Assembly: GCA_024641085.1 (NCBI GenBank)
Contig: JAHEDT010000018.1
Span: 1-55,995, forward strand
Direction: 5' to 3'
Length of the DNA stretch: 55,995 nucleotides
From: Geobacteraceae bacterium
GTDB lineage: Bacteria; Desulfobacterota; Desulfuromonadia; Desulfuromonadales; BM103
The position numbers and the translations under genes are program-made. Positions within the stretch are counted from its first letter, which is position 1. Each line of letters starts with the position of its first letter. The notes under the pieces are model-generated. The model worked only from the letters and a program-made list of their open reading frames with translations. It did no database searches and was not told where the DNA came from. Of the stretch, positions 16,943-26,831 are shown piece after piece.

Positions 16943-18982
16943 ATGCCGCTTCGCAAGTCATATTCCGTACAGCAGAAAATGACGCTGATCATTTTCATGG
17001 TCAGCGTGTTCGTTCTGCTGCTGACCTCTGTCCAGTTCGCCGTGTTCGAACTGAAACGGATTCGCGATGTCGCCGACGATGATATCAGTTCCCTGGCCAG
17101 ACTGATGTCGGCAAACACGCGTTTTGCTATGCAGATCAAGGACTATCCCGGCGCCGAAACCGTTTTGCGGTCCCTGGCTGTCCGCAAGGACGTGATTTCC
17201 TCCCACCTGCTTCTGCCAAATGGCCAGTCGGTCGTTCATTACATCCGTTCCCAAACCAGCCATGCCCGCGTCGATACAGCGGAGGAGCTCCAATACTTCA
17301 AAATCGAGGCCAGCCAGATCGCCGAGGGATTGCAGGCCGGCAAGGAACAAAGTTGGCGCGAGGGCGACCTTGTCGCGCATTTCTTGCCGGTCGCATACGA
17401 GGGAAATCATATCGGCTACCTCTACCTGAGCGCGGAACTTCTCGACATGCGCAGGCAGCAATTAGCCCTTGCCCTTGGTTGGCTGCTGGTCATGGGGCCG
17501 GCGACCGTGGCAACCTACCTGCTGAGTGAACGCCTGCATCGCCACATTTCACGCCCGGTCGAACAGCTCGCCGCGCAGATGGGACAGATTGCCCGAGAAA
17601 AGCGCCTGGTGGGCTTTGAGCCCAAGGACACCGAGGACGAGTTCAAACTGCTGTTCCACGGTTTTGATGAAATGATGCGCGCCTTGAAAGAGCGTGATCA
17701 GCTGCTGGAGAGCCACCGCAGGGATCTCGAACGTGAAGTCCAGGCCCGCACCCGCGCCCTCGAGGCGGAGAAAGAAAAAGCCGAGCAGGCGACCATCGCC
17801 AAGTCGCGATTCCTGGCAAACATGAGTCACGAGATTCGTACCCCGATGATCGGTGTCCTGGGCATGGCCGATCTGCTGCGGCAGAAACCGTTTGCCGAGC
17901 AGGACCGACACCTGGTCGAAACCATTTACCGATCGGGAGAAGCCCTGCTCGCCATTCTCAACGATGTGCTGGATTTCTCGAAGATCGAAGCTGGGCGGCT
18001 GGTGCTCGATTCCGTGCCGGTTGATATTGCGCAGCTTACCGAGGAAGTGATTTGCCTGATGGAGATCACCGCGCAGGCCAAGGGGATTGTCCTGGCCCTC
18101 GATACCGTGGCGGGGCTGCCGCTGGTGATGAGCGACCCCGTCCGGGTCCGGCAGGTCCTTTTGAATCTGGTCGGCAATGCGGTCAAGTTTACCGAGCAGG
18201 GGAAGGTCACCATCTCACTCACGGCCAAGAACCATGTTCTGTTGGACACCTGTGATCTGGTCATGGTCGTTCAGGATACCGGGATCGGCATTCCGGAAGA
18301 CGCCCGTGCACGGATTTTCGACTCTTTTGATCAGGGAAACAGCAGCAGGGCCAACAAGTTCCAGGGGGCTGGACTGGGCCTGTCGATCACCAGGGAGCTG
18401 GTGCGCATGATGGGTGGAGAGATCAGCGTCTCCAGCAGCCCCGGCAGGGGCAGCGCCTTTACCGTTCAATTGCCGATGCTCCTGGCCGGCCAGTCGGAAT
18501 CACCCGCATCGCTCGTGTCGGACGCCGTGCCCAATGAACCTGTGGCAATGGCTGCTGCGAAGGGTGATGGACCAACTGCAGCCTACCGCGGCCGACGCGT
18601 GCTTCTGGTCGAGGACAACCCAACAACCCAGCAGCTGATCTCCATCCTCATGGAACAGCTGGGGATAGAGTTGATCATCGTCGAAAATGGCCAGGCCGCA
18701 ATCGATTTTCTCGCTGAGCAACGTGTCGACCTGATCTTCATGGACTGCCAGATGCCGCTACTCGACGGTTTCGAGACCACGTCTCACTTGCGAACCCGAG
18801 GACTTTCAACCCCGATCGTCGCCTTGACGGCTTATGCCCTCGCGGAAGACGAGCAGCACTGTCTCTCCGTCGGCATGAATGACTTTCTCAGCAAACCGTT
18901 CCGTCAGTCCGAGCTGAGAACCGTGCTTGCGCGGTGGCTTTGTGCCAGTGCCATGCCGCAGAAGGCAGCTGATTCTGCCTGA
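16943..18982 (+). CDS. Hybrid sensor histidine kinase (CHASE8-like, HAMP, HisKA, HATPase, REC)
   Basis: 679 aa from ATG 16943 (GGGGGTCGTGAGG upstream); the longer frame would need a TTG. TM1 is ~11-35, then a ~140-residue periplasmic domain resembling CHASE8, TM2 ~174-194, a HAMP region, a coiled coil, HisKA with H296 in SHEIRTPMI (Ile where Asn is usual), and HATPase boxes (NLVGNAVKFTEQG, DTGIGIPED, GAGLGLSI). A C-terminal receiver has acidic VEDN, the phosphoacceptor Asp in FMDCQMP and the Lys in LSKPF. No HPt domain or output regulator is nearby. It is followed after 12 bp by two beta-propeller genes, so it is probably co-transcribed with them. Confidence 0.9.
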   Translation: MPLRKSYSVQQKMTLIIFMVSVFVLLLTSVQFAVFELKRIRDVADDDISSLARLMSANTRFAMQIKDYPGAETVLRSLAVRKDVISSHLLLPNGQSVVHYIRSQTSHARVDTAEELQYFKIEASQIAEGLQAGKEQSWREGDLVAHFLPVAYEGNHIGYLYLSAELLDMRRQQLALALGWLLVMGPATVATYLLSERLHRHISRPVEQLAAQMGQIAREKRLVGFEPKDTEDEFKLLFHGFDEMMRALKERDQLLESHRRDLEREVQARTRALEAEKEKAEQATIAKSRFLANMSHEIRTPMIGVLGMADLLRQKPFAEQDRHLVETIYRSGEALLAILNDVLDFSKIEAGRLVLDSVPVDIAQLTEEVICLMEITAQAKGIVLALDTVAGLPLVMSDPVRVRQVLLNLVGNAVKFTEQGKVTISLTAKNHVLLDTCDLVMVVQDTGIGIPEDARARIFDSFDQGNSSRANKFQGAGLGLSITRELVRMMGGEISVSSSPGRGSAFTVQLPMLLAGQSESPASLVSDAVPNEPVAMAAAKGDGPTAAYRGRRVLLVEDNPTTQQLISILMEQLGIELIIVENGQAAIDFLAEQRVDLIFMDCQMPLLDGFETTSHLRTRGLSTPIVALTAYALAEDEQHCLSVGMNDFLSKPFRQSELRTVLARWLCASAMPQKAADSA

Positions 18983-18994
18983 TAACCTCCTGAC

Positions 18995-21193
18995 ATGAAT
19001 CATTATCACCGAAAAATTCTTTTTTGGTTGTCTGTCACCTCACTTTACGCCTTGGTGGTCGTGGTTTTTTTCAGCCTGCTGAACGAGTCGAAAGACAACC
19101 AGCTTCTTCTGCCTGCGGATACTTCCCCTCCAGGCTCCCGGGAGCAGGTGAGTCTCCAGCGCCTGCTTGCCGAACAGGGGGCCGGTGACGTCTCAGGAGT
19201 CCTCCTGCCGTTGGGACCGGATGATGGTCGCCTGCCCGGGCTGCCTGAAATATGGGAGGCCCTACTGAGTGCCGGCTGGCGGGGGAACGAAACGACGGAT
19301 GCCGATGGTTTTGAGGGACTGCAGGCTGTTGCGTTCATGGATGAATATTCCCGGGACGCCGCCGCCGAGCTGTTCCTCTCCGGTTCTCCCCAACAGGTCT
19401 ACCGCCGTGGCAGCAACCTCATTTTTTTGAACAGCGAGGGCAAGGTGCTGATCATCGATTGCCGGAATGGGCGCGAGCCGAAGGTGACCGGCACCCTGCC
19501 ATTCGGCACGGTCAGACATATGGAGATGCGCGGGGACCTGGCCTACCTGCTGCTCAGTCAACCGGAGGCCCTGCATAGCATCATCGTCGTAGCTGACCTG
19601 AAGAATCCCGACAACCCCCGTCAATTGGCCCGCATCAGCCTTCCCAATCAAGTGACCTCCTTCTACCTCAATGCCGAGCGGTTGGTCGTGTCCAGCTGGT
19701 CAACGGAGCAGGGCGAGACAAAGTTCATCGAACTTTATGCGCTGAGCCGTGACTACCAGGTTGCCCCCCTAGGCAGGGTCTCAAGTGGCCTTCTCAGTCG
19801 AGGGTTCCTCAAGTTCGGGGAGTATCTGCTGGTCCCGGATTCACGTGCCGGGGTCCATGTCTGCGATTTCAGTGACCCGCTTCAGCCTGTGGTGGTCGCC
19901 TCCCTTGCGTTCCCCGATGCCGTCAGGCAGTTCGTTCAACATGACAAGACGGCATTTGTCATGGGCGGCCGTCGCACCATGTATGTCCTTGATCTGGAAG
20001 ATCCGGTCCATCCCGTGGTCTCGAGAGTCGCTGCAGGGGCGAATTATCCAGCCTATTTGATCGGGGTTGGCGATTACACGTATTATTTTACTCCGCAAGG
20101 CTACCTGCAGGCTTTCAATTTTCCGCCACTGCCCCCCCGGGTTTTTCGCGACAAGGGCACGGCAGGGGTTGCCGGGCCACTGTTTCCCCTGCAAAATGGC
20201 TCCGGCTTCGCTCTCCTGGGTGATCACCCGGGGCCATTGCCGAAAGGCGTCGCCGCTGTTTTCAACCTCGCCGGTGCCGCACATATTGTCGACACTGTCG
20301 CCTGGCGGGGCGGGGTCGTGGTTCTGCAAGAGAATGGTCTGGTCAGATATTTCCGCGGGGGCCGGGAGCCTGTCCCGCAATTGCAGGGTCGAATCAAGCT
20401 GCAGGCCGGCCAAAGATGGCTGGCTGCCAGTCAGGACCGACTCTATGTCGGCGGTCAACCGAAGGTCACGACCCTTGCCTTGAACACGCACAACCGGCTT
20501 GTTCTGGCCGGGCAGTTCGAAATCCCGGGCAAGACTTCCTGGGATGGCCTGGTGGTCGGAGAGACTTTGTGCGTCGCTGCCGGCAAAGACGGTATTTTGA
20601 CCTTTGCGCTGGCCTCCCCGGATCACCCTGCGGCCAATCCAGGCTGGACATTGCCACGTCACCTGGCCTCCCTGCTCGATGTCCGGCAGCTGGCGGCATC
20701 AGGAGACAACAGGGTCATTGCTGCGGCAGGACCGGCCGGGCTGCTGGATGGTCGGGTCGTTGCGGGCCAGTTTCAAGTGACCGGTCTGCTCGGCCTGCCC
20801 AGCCCGATCAGTACGATCGCTGTGATCAATCAACTTTGCCTGGCTGCAACGGCACAAAAAGTCTCTGTCATCGATATCAGGGAGAGCCGCTCATTGCAGA
20901 ATCTCGGGGAGATATCATTTCCCGGAGTTACCCGTCTCGTCGTTGCCCCACCCAGTTCCTGGGCCGGTTTGGTCCCCGGTGCGGGATGGTCGATATTCCC
21001 CGCCCCGCGCCTCCTGGAGCCTGGCGATGACGTGTATCTCGAACGGGTCCGGGCTGCGCCGATGGACGCCTTGCAGCCGCTCTATCGGTTGAATCTGTTC
21101 GATCCCCAAGGGGTTTATAACGTCCCGGGATTCCTTCATTTTTCTGCTCTCCCCCTCAATCAAGCCGTACGAGTGGCTGGCGATGGCAATTAA
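18995..21193 (+). CDS. Membrane-anchored LVIVD-repeat beta-propeller protein 1
   Basis: 732 aa. An uncleaved-looking N-terminal transmembrane segment (residues ~8-30) puts the rest in the periplasm. Repeats of the LVIVD type appear as KVLIIDCRNGREP, GVHVCDFSDPLQPVVVASL and TMYVLDLEDPVHPVV. They are well conserved up to ~residue 360 and more divergent after. Such repeats build beta-propellers used for protein or ligand contacts; no catalytic motif is seen. It lies 12 bp after the hybrid kinase and overlaps the next propeller gene by 11 bp, implying coupled expression. Function unknown; a periplasmic partner of the kinase or of the adjacent receptor is a possibility. Confidence 0.78.
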   Translation: MNHYHRKILFWLSVTSLYALVVVVFFSLLNESKDNQLLLPADTSPPGSREQVSLQRLLAEQGAGDVSGVLLPLGPDDGRLPGLPEIWEALLSAGWRGNETTDADGFEGLQAVAFMDEYSRDAAAELFLSGSPQQVYRRGSNLIFLNSEGKVLIIDCRNGREPKVTGTLPFGTVRHMEMRGDLAYLLLSQPEALHSIIVVADLKNPDNPRQLARISLPNQVTSFYLNAERLVVSSWSTEQGETKFIELYALSRDYQVAPLGRVSSGLLSRGFLKFGEYLLVPDSRAGVHVCDFSDPLQPVVVASLAFPDAVRQFVQHDKTAFVMGGRRTMYVLDLEDPVHPVVSRVAAGANYPAYLIGVGDYTYYFTPQGYLQAFNFPPLPPRVFRDKGTAGVAGPLFPLQNGSGFALLGDHPGPLPKGVAAVFNLAGAAHIVDTVAWRGGVVVLQENGLVRYFRGGREPVPQLQGRIKLQAGQRWLAASQDRLYVGGQPKVTTLALNTHNRLVLAGQFEIPGKTSWDGLVVGETLCVAAGKDGILTFALASPDHPAANPGWTLPRHLASLLDVRQLAASGDNRVIAAAGPAGLLDGRVVAGQFQVTGLLGLPSPISTIAVINQLCLAATAQKVSVIDIRESRSLQNLGEISFPGVTRLVVAPPSSWAGLVPGAGWSIFPAPRLLEPGDDVYLERVRAAPMDALQPLYRLNLFDPQGVYNVPGFLHFSALPLNQAVRVAGDGN

Positions 21194-23255
21194 ATCATAT
21201 AAATATCTGCTGCTCTATGTTGCGGCCCTCCTGCTTCTGGTCGCCTTGCTGGTCACTGAACTGCAACATGATCGGCCGCCATTCGTCCTGGAAAGCGCTT
21301 CTGGCCTGATGCAATCGGGCCAGCCCACTATCTCAGTCAATGGCGAACATTTCCATTCCGGCCTCAAGGGGGTTCTGGCAAAAAATCTCGTCAATCAAAA
21401 GGCCTTGCTCTGGCACCTTTTGGATGATGCCACTATCAAGGCTGTCGATGTCCACGAGCAGCTCGCCCTGGTCTCGTGCTATGGCAATAAGCTGGTCAGC
21501 ATCAGACTCCACGAGGGAGAGGCGCCGGAGTTGCTGGGCTCAATTGATTTACCCGACGATGTCAGAATGATCAAAATTATCGGTCGTCGGGCGCTGGTGA
21601 TGATGAAGCGTCACGCCGGCATGGCCCTGATCGATTTACAACACCCGGAGGATATGAAACGTATCGCAAGCTACCCTTTGCCGGGCCTGGTGACCAGTAT
21701 GGTCGCAGACCGGGATACGGTCTATTACGCGGACATGTACCGGGGGCTTGGCAGGATCGATCTGGCTGCCGAGAAGCCCGCTCTTGAGACACTGGTCGAA
21801 CTGAAATCGCCTTGGAGCATGGCCATGGAGGGGAAACGACTGGTCGTCGGCAGCCTCGAGGGGGGGGTGACGCTGTTCAATCTTTCTGCCAGTGGGCTGC
21901 CGGTCGAGGTCGGGAGACTCGCGTTAAACACGGATATCCGGGGGGTCGCGCTGACCGAAGAGGTCCTGGCCGTGGCTTGCCGCGATGGCGCAACCTATCT
22001 TTACAACCTGGCCGCCTGGCCGAAACTGGTTGAACGGGCGGAACTGCCTTTGCCCGGAAGCCCATTCCGGATTGCGCGAGTCCCTGGTCGCAAGACCATT
22101 GCCATCAGCCTGGTCGCCGGTGGCGTGGTGCTGATCGATGTCCGGCAGCCTGCCAGGCCGGTGATCTCGGCAGAGCTCAAAATTCCTACGACTTTTCTGG
22201 CAATGACCCTGCAGTCGACGAAAATCTGGGCGGCCACTCTGGCTGGACTGCAGGTGTTTGATCTGGATGAGATCGAGCATGGAGAAGATGCCCTGCTGGC
22301 GCCCAAGGCATTGGTCAGCGAAAATTTCTATCAGCTGTACGCCTGGCAGGGGCGCCTGTACGGTTACCGCAATCAGGGACTGGTCGACCTTGGCGAAACA
22401 GCACCCGCCGGCCATCATCCTGCGGACCATTTTCTGGCCGTCGCTGATGAGAATCAGGTCGTCCTCTTCGCACGTGAAAATGGTCAGGTGCGACGGGCCG
22501 GGGCGTTGCTGGTGGAGGAAGGTGCCTTTGCGGCACTGTACCGGGAGAACCTCCTGTACGTCATCAATCGGCGAGGATTGAAAATATTTTCCGGAAGCAC
22601 GTCTGAGGGGCTGCACCTCGTAAGCGAACTGCCGTTGCCCGGGCAATGCAAGAATCTGGCAAAGCTCGATTCCGGGTTCCTCTTGGTCGGCACACTCGAA
22701 CGCGGAGTTCTGGTGGTGGACGTCAAGGATGCACGTCAGCCGCAACTGATCGCCAGCCTGGATCCGGCTCCGCATCTTCTAATGACCACTGTGACCCAGG
22801 ACATCCTGGTAGACGGCCAGCGCGCCTTCGTTTCGGAGTGGTCGGGAGGGGTGCTTATTATCGATCTGAGCAACCCGAACGATCCTCAATTGCAGCAAAT
22901 TATCGATACCCCGGGCTATGCAGTACAAATGGCCCTCCAAGACGACCTGCTGCTGGTCGCTGATAAAAGCGAAGGTGTGTTCATGATCGATGTCAGGGAT
23001 CGCAAACATGCCCTGCCGATTGGCTCCTGGCCGACACCGGTGCGTGTTGAACAGATTGCCGTGGCGGGAGATCATCTTTTCGTGAGCAATTTCCCCGGGG
23101 GCACGCTGCGGCTGCCTCGGCCGCAGCGCCTGCAGAACCTGGAGATGGTCAGTCGTAATGAGTTGCGGGCCGATGTGGCCAGCTCTGATAGAGGGGAATA
23201 CGTCTACATCTATGAAAATGGCGGCGCAGAAAAGGTCCGGGTCGGGGCTCCGTAG
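21183..23255 (+). CDS. Membrane-anchored LVIVD-repeat beta-propeller protein 2
   Basis: 690 aa with the same layout as its upstream neighbour: an N-terminal membrane helix (~8-26) and a large periplasmic repeat domain. LVIVD-like units include GVVLIDVRQPARPVI, GVLVVDVKDARQPQLIASL, GVLIIDLSNPNDPQL and GVFMIDVRDRKHA. The pair probably arose by an old duplication. Start ATG 21183 lies inside the preceding gene. The stop is only 8 bp from the stop of the convergent TonB-dependent receptor, so antisense overlap of transcripts is likely. Function unknown. Confidence 0.78.
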   Translation: MAIKSYKYLLLYVAALLLLVALLVTELQHDRPPFVLESASGLMQSGQPTISVNGEHFHSGLKGVLAKNLVNQKALLWHLLDDATIKAVDVHEQLALVSCYGNKLVSIRLHEGEAPELLGSIDLPDDVRMIKIIGRRALVMMKRHAGMALIDLQHPEDMKRIASYPLPGLVTSMVADRDTVYYADMYRGLGRIDLAAEKPALETLVELKSPWSMAMEGKRLVVGSLEGGVTLFNLSASGLPVEVGRLALNTDIRGVALTEEVLAVACRDGATYLYNLAAWPKLVERAELPLPGSPFRIARVPGRKTIAISLVAGGVVLIDVRQPARPVISAELKIPTTFLAMTLQSTKIWAATLAGLQVFDLDEIEHGEDALLAPKALVSENFYQLYAWQGRLYGYRNQGLVDLGETAPAGHHPADHFLAVADENQVVLFARENGQVRRAGALLVEEGAFAALYRENLLYVINRRGLKIFSGSTSEGLHLVSELPLPGQCKNLAKLDSGFLLVGTLERGVLVVDVKDARQPQLIASLDPAPHLLMTTVTQDILVDGQRAFVSEWSGGVLIIDLSNPNDPQLQQIIDTPGYAVQMALQDDLLLVADKSEGVFMIDVRDRKHALPIGSWPTPVRVEQIAVAGDHLFVSNFPGGTLRLPRPQRLQNLEMVSRNELRADVASSDRGEYVYIYENGGAEKVRVGAP

Positions 23256-23263
23256 CCTGCAAG

Positions 23264-25774
23264 CTAGAAGTTGTAGGTCATGCCGAGCCAGACCTGGCGG
23301 CCGAGTTCATAGGTGGTGTCTGAATCTCCGGACGGCGGGGTCCGGTCAAAGACGTTGTTTATCTCCAGGGAAAGGACGACGTTCTGTTCCAGGTACATGG
23401 TCTGCTGCCAATCGAGCCGCCAGTCGAAAATCCAGTAGTCCGGACGGGTCACGTCATCATATGCCGTCAGATTGGTGGGAATGCCCTGGGCGGTTTTCTC
23501 GGCAGTGGTCAAGCGTTCCCAGGCCTCGTATTCGCCGAGGTACCGGGTGACGTTGGTGAAGGTGAAATTCCAGGGCAGCCTGCCGGTATAGATGATGTTC
23601 AGCAGATGCTTGCGATTATAGTCGACTCGGGGCAGGTCGCTGCTCTTGACGAGGTCACCGTTGTACCAGACGTCTTCCTCCAGATCCCCTTCATCAAAGA
23701 CGTCATCATAAGACTCATTGCTTGAGTCCTGCTTGCTGTAGGTGTAGTTGATGTTCAGGTAATGGTCCCGCCATTGCCGTTCCCAGGAGACCTTGACGCT
23801 TTTGTATTCGCTCGAACCGTTGTTATTGAGTTCCCAGCCCCGTTGCGTTCCACCGTCGACGGTTGCCGTATACAGCTCCTTGGCGAATTGATCCTGATTG
23901 TCACGTTCCAGGTAGTTGATTTTCAGGGTGCCTTCGAAAAAACGCTGTGCGATGCCGACATTCCATTCATCGGAGTACGGGGTGTCGAGTTTTGAATATT
24001 TATAGCCCAGGAGCGTCTCGTCCCGGTCAGGCTCCCAATCCGTCAACGCATTCGAGCCATCCGTTTGCTTGGTACGGGTTTCTATCTGGTAAGGGGTCCT
24101 GGCTTCACGCAGCGAATAGGTCAATAAAGGCCGTCCGTAGTACCGGTTATAGCCGCCGATCAAAACCGTGCGGCCATTTTGCAGGAGATCCCAGCTGGCG
24201 GCAAAACGATAGGCCAGGTCGGTGTTTTTCATGTAGTCATCATAGGTCAGGCGGACTCCGGGCCTGAAGCTGAACGGCCCGATGTCGATCAGATCGTCCA
24301 GGTAGGCCGCATAGCTGTTGATGGTCGCTGATTCATCTTCGGCATGATAGACCCGCCTTTCCCTGAAGTAGGCCTCATTGTCGATGCACGAGGGATCCCC
24401 TGCCGCACAACTGACCGTGTCGTCCATGACCGCCCGGTTCAGGGCGTGCTCGTAGTTGGTCTGTTTGCGATCGTAAGTGCCCCTGTCGTGATCGATGGCC
24501 AGTCCGGCATTGATGGTGTTGGTGAGCAGCTCGACGGGCAAGGGCCTGGACAGCAGGTCGAGTTTGAACTGGAGACTCTCCTCCTGGCTGTCGATGTCCC
24601 CGTAGCCGCCTTCGGCACTGAAGGGCAGGTCGTACAGCTCACCCCAGTTTTTGGAAGGGGTTTCTGCCGGCCAGAAGTAATGGCTGCTCCCGGCCTTGCG
24701 CGAATTGTCATTGGTCAGGTAGGCAGAAGAGAATTCGAGGACGCCAAGCTCGAGGTCGCGAGTCAGTTTGCCACTGAAGCTGTAGCCACCGCGGTCTATC
24801 GTAATGTCGCTGTTTTTGGTTTTGTCGATAAAAAATTCTTCCTCGGACGGGGTGTAGCTGGCGGTCAACTCAACGGTATAGGGTGTTGCAGGCAGCCAGA
24901 CATATTTCAGGAAGAAGTTCTCGAGGGTTTTATGGTTGGTTTGCCAATCATCGATATTGTAGATCTCCAGGTCCGAGCGAATCCTTTTGTATGCGGCAAG
25001 CACCCCCATCTCCTCATTGAGAGGCAGGTCAAGCTCAAACCCGGCATCGTATTTGTTGAATCGTGGCTGCAGACCCTGATCAGTGGAATGGTAAAAGTCA
25101 TCCTTGCGTTCAGAATCAATGTGGAACTGCGTCCATGAATCCTGCGTGGTCCGAAAGCTCGCCTGACCGCCAAGCTGACGCTGCGGCGGTCGCGTTTCCG
25201 CATCAATGACGCCGCCCACAAAGCCCCCGAACTTGACGGGGATGTTGCTGTCATAGACGGTGACTTTGTCGATCAGGTCCTGGTGTATGAAGCTGCGCTG
25301 CGGGTGACTAGGGACATCTCTGGCGCTCTCGGCATTGTTGTTGCCGGTCAGCGGGTCGAGGATGCTGTTAACATTGACTCCATCGATCGTGTAGTTGTTT
25401 TCGTAGGCCCGTCCGCCCGAGATGGAAATCAGTGGCGGCAGAATCTCGCCGCCATTCTCTGAGGTGCGTTGCCCTTCGCCGATCTGTACCCGGGGCAGGA
25501 CGGTGATGGTCTCCGTGAGGCTGCTGTTTTTCTTGGGGAGCTGTTGGAGCGTCTCGCCCGGCAGCTGCGAACTGCCGGTCAGCAGATCTTCCGCCTGACC
25601 GACCACCGTGACCTGCTGCAAGGTGGGAACTTTTTGAGATGTGTCTGCTCCGGCCTGACTCTCCCGGGCCGTTCCCGCCCCCTCAAGGGGGCCTGAGTCT
25701 GCGGCATACGCAGGCGTGGCCAGCATCGCAAGGAGCAGGGTGGCATGGGCTATGAAGGGTCTGTAAGCAGGCAT
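23264..25774 (-). CDS. TonB-dependent outer-membrane receptor
   Basis: About 836 aa from the ATG at complement 25772-25774, chosen because it begins a clean signal peptide (MPAYRPF..LLLAMLATPAYA-ADS); the longer open frame upstream has no such signal. A TonB-box-like LQQVTVVGQ follows at ~50, then a plug domain (ISGGRAYENNYTIDGVNVNS, PVKFGGFVGGVIDAETR) and a beta-barrel ending in the outer-membrane-type C-terminus GMTYNF. Two Cys (DTVSCAAGDPSCIDN) may staple an extracellular loop. No STN signalling or carboxypeptidase-like N-domain is seen. Substrate unknown. Divergent from a dedicated TonB. Confidence 0.88.
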   Translation of the reverse strand: MPAYRPFIAHATLLLAMLATPAYAADSGPLEGAGTARESQAGADTSQKVPTLQQVTVVGQAEDLLTGSSQLPGETLQQLPKKNSSLTETITVLPRVQIGEGQRTSENGGEILPPLISISGGRAYENNYTIDGVNVNSILDPLTGNNNAESARDVPSHPQRSFIHQDLIDKVTVYDSNIPVKFGGFVGGVIDAETRPPQRQLGGQASFRTTQDSWTQFHIDSERKDDFYHSTDQGLQPRFNKYDAGFELDLPLNEEMGVLAAYKRIRSDLEIYNIDDWQTNHKTLENFFLKYVWLPATPYTVELTASYTPSEEEFFIDKTKNSDITIDRGGYSFSGKLTRDLELGVLEFSSAYLTNDNSRKAGSSHYFWPAETPSKNWGELYDLPFSAEGGYGDIDSQEESLQFKLDLLSRPLPVELLTNTINAGLAIDHDRGTYDRKQTNYEHALNRAVMDDTVSCAAGDPSCIDNEAYFRERRVYHAEDESATINSYAAYLDDLIDIGPFSFRPGVRLTYDDYMKNTDLAYRFAASWDLLQNGRTVLIGGYNRYYGRPLLTYSLREARTPYQIETRTKQTDGSNALTDWEPDRDETLLGYKYSKLDTPYSDEWNVGIAQRFFEGTLKINYLERDNQDQFAKELYTATVDGGTQRGWELNNNGSSEYKSVKVSWERQWRDHYLNINYTYSKQDSSNESYDDVFDEGDLEEDVWYNGDLVKSSDLPRVDYNRKHLLNIIYTGRLPWNFTFTNVTRYLGEYEAWERLTTAEKTAQGIPTNLTAYDDVTRPDYWIFDWRLDWQQTMYLEQNVVLSLEINNVFDRTPPSGDSDTTYELGRQVWLGMTYNF

Positions 25775-25828
25775 GGAAGAGATTGACGCCCTGTTCAGAT
25801 TGTCATTAGATCGCAAATAAAACGCTGT

Positions 25829-25858
25829 ATTCTTGAAATAAAATGAAAAAAGTGTCAA
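25829..25858 (-). promoter_or_regulatory. Candidate sigma-70 promoter of the TonB-dependent receptor
   Basis: Minus strand: TTGACA (25858-25853), 18-bp AT-rich spacer, AAGAAT (25834-25829). The predicted start is some 50 bp before the receptor ATG. I see no convincing Fur box in this gap. Confidence 0.5.
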
Positions 25859-25944
25859 CCTAAAAACCCTTAACCATGCGATGCGCAGTTTATTCTGTCC
25901 CTTGTTGAGAACACCTAGGCTCCATTGAGCAGGTCGCTGTGTAC

Positions 25945-26766
25945 ATGATAATAAAGAGTTTGCACCCTTATCTGAGACTGTCCCTGTTCCTGCTCTTGTC
26001 AACCGGCATGCATGGCGGCCTGGTTTTTTATGACTGGATGGACGGTGCTGACGAGTCCGGTTTGTCGCCGGCCCCGCTGGTTGTCTCCTTGTTGCCGTTC
26101 GCGGAGCCATCTCCACCTGTGCCGGCACAAAGCGTCCAGCCTGCGATTGCGCCGCAGCCGGCACTCCCGCCGCCACAACCTCCAAAAAACAAGCCGCCCC
26201 GCGTTAAGCCAAAGATTGCGAAACCGTTGCCGGCGACAGTGCCCGCGACAATTCCTGCCAAGCAGATATCGCAAAAAAAAGCATTGCCTGAGGTTGCGCA
26301 GGCAGAATGGCCAGACGAGCCCTCGACGGCGCAGATGGTCTGCATGGCACCGCAGGACGTCGCCTCAACCAGCCTGTCGGTCATGCCACAGGCGGCTGCC
26401 GGCTCCCCCTCGCTAGAGCGGGCGGTTCTGCCAGAAACGGGGCCTGGCACGATCAGTGATAGCGGAGTCGCCGGGGCACGGGAGCTGACTGAAGCGATTC
26501 CCAACTACAGCAGCAACCCCTTGCCGGAATACCCCTTTCTGGCCAGGCAGAGGCACTGGCAAGGGGTGGTCTGGCTGCGGGTTGACGTGTCCATGGAAGG
26601 TATGGTGGAGGACCTGCGTGTTGAGCAGTCGTGCGGCCACACTATTCTCGACCGGGCCGCCAGCCGTACGGTGCGGCAGTGGCGGTTTACTCCGGCCAGG
26701 CGGGCCGGGCAGCCGACGGCCAGCCAGGTGCGCATTCCGGTTCGTTTCCAGCTGGAAGACAGCTGA
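25945..26766 (+). CDS. tonB: TonB family energy transducer
   Basis: 273 aa from ATG 25945; the GTG two codons upstream is an alternative. An N-terminal membrane segment (~8-28) is followed by a Pro/Lys/Ala-rich periplasmic spacer (PALPPPQPPKNKPPRVKPK) and a C-terminal TonB domain with YPFLARQRHWQGVVWLRVDV and VRQWRFTPAR. It transmits proton motive force to outer-membrane receptors. It is divergent from the receptor gene. No exbB or exbD is in the window, so it must use ones encoded elsewhere. Confidence 0.88.
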   Translation: MIIKSLHPYLRLSLFLLLSTGMHGGLVFYDWMDGADESGLSPAPLVVSLLPFAEPSPPVPAQSVQPAIAPQPALPPPQPPKNKPPRVKPKIAKPLPATVPATIPAKQISQKKALPEVAQAEWPDEPSTAQMVCMAPQDVASTSLSVMPQAAAGSPSLERAVLPETGPGTISDSGVAGARELTEAIPNYSSNPLPEYPFLARQRHWQGVVWLRVDVSMEGMVEDLRVEQSCGHTILDRAASRTVRQWRFTPARRAGQPTASQVRIPVRFQLEDS

Positions 26767-26768
26767 GA

Positions 26769-26799
26769 GAATGCCGGATTTCGCCGGGATGACTTTTAT
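26769..26799. terminator. REP-like hairpin after tonB
   Basis: TGCCGGATTTCGCCGGGA forms a short GC stem followed by GACTTTTATT. It may act as tonB terminator. It resembles the widespread CCGG..CGCCGG interspersed repeats, but only one copy is seen here. Confidence 0.4.
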
Positions 26800-26831
26800 T
26801 GCAGCCATTAATCATGTTATGTGAGTTTAGA

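Noticed and set aside
25775-25944. Possible Fur box between the receptor and tonB genes.
   Set aside because: No 19-bp GATAATGAT-type palindrome with an acceptable match could be found.
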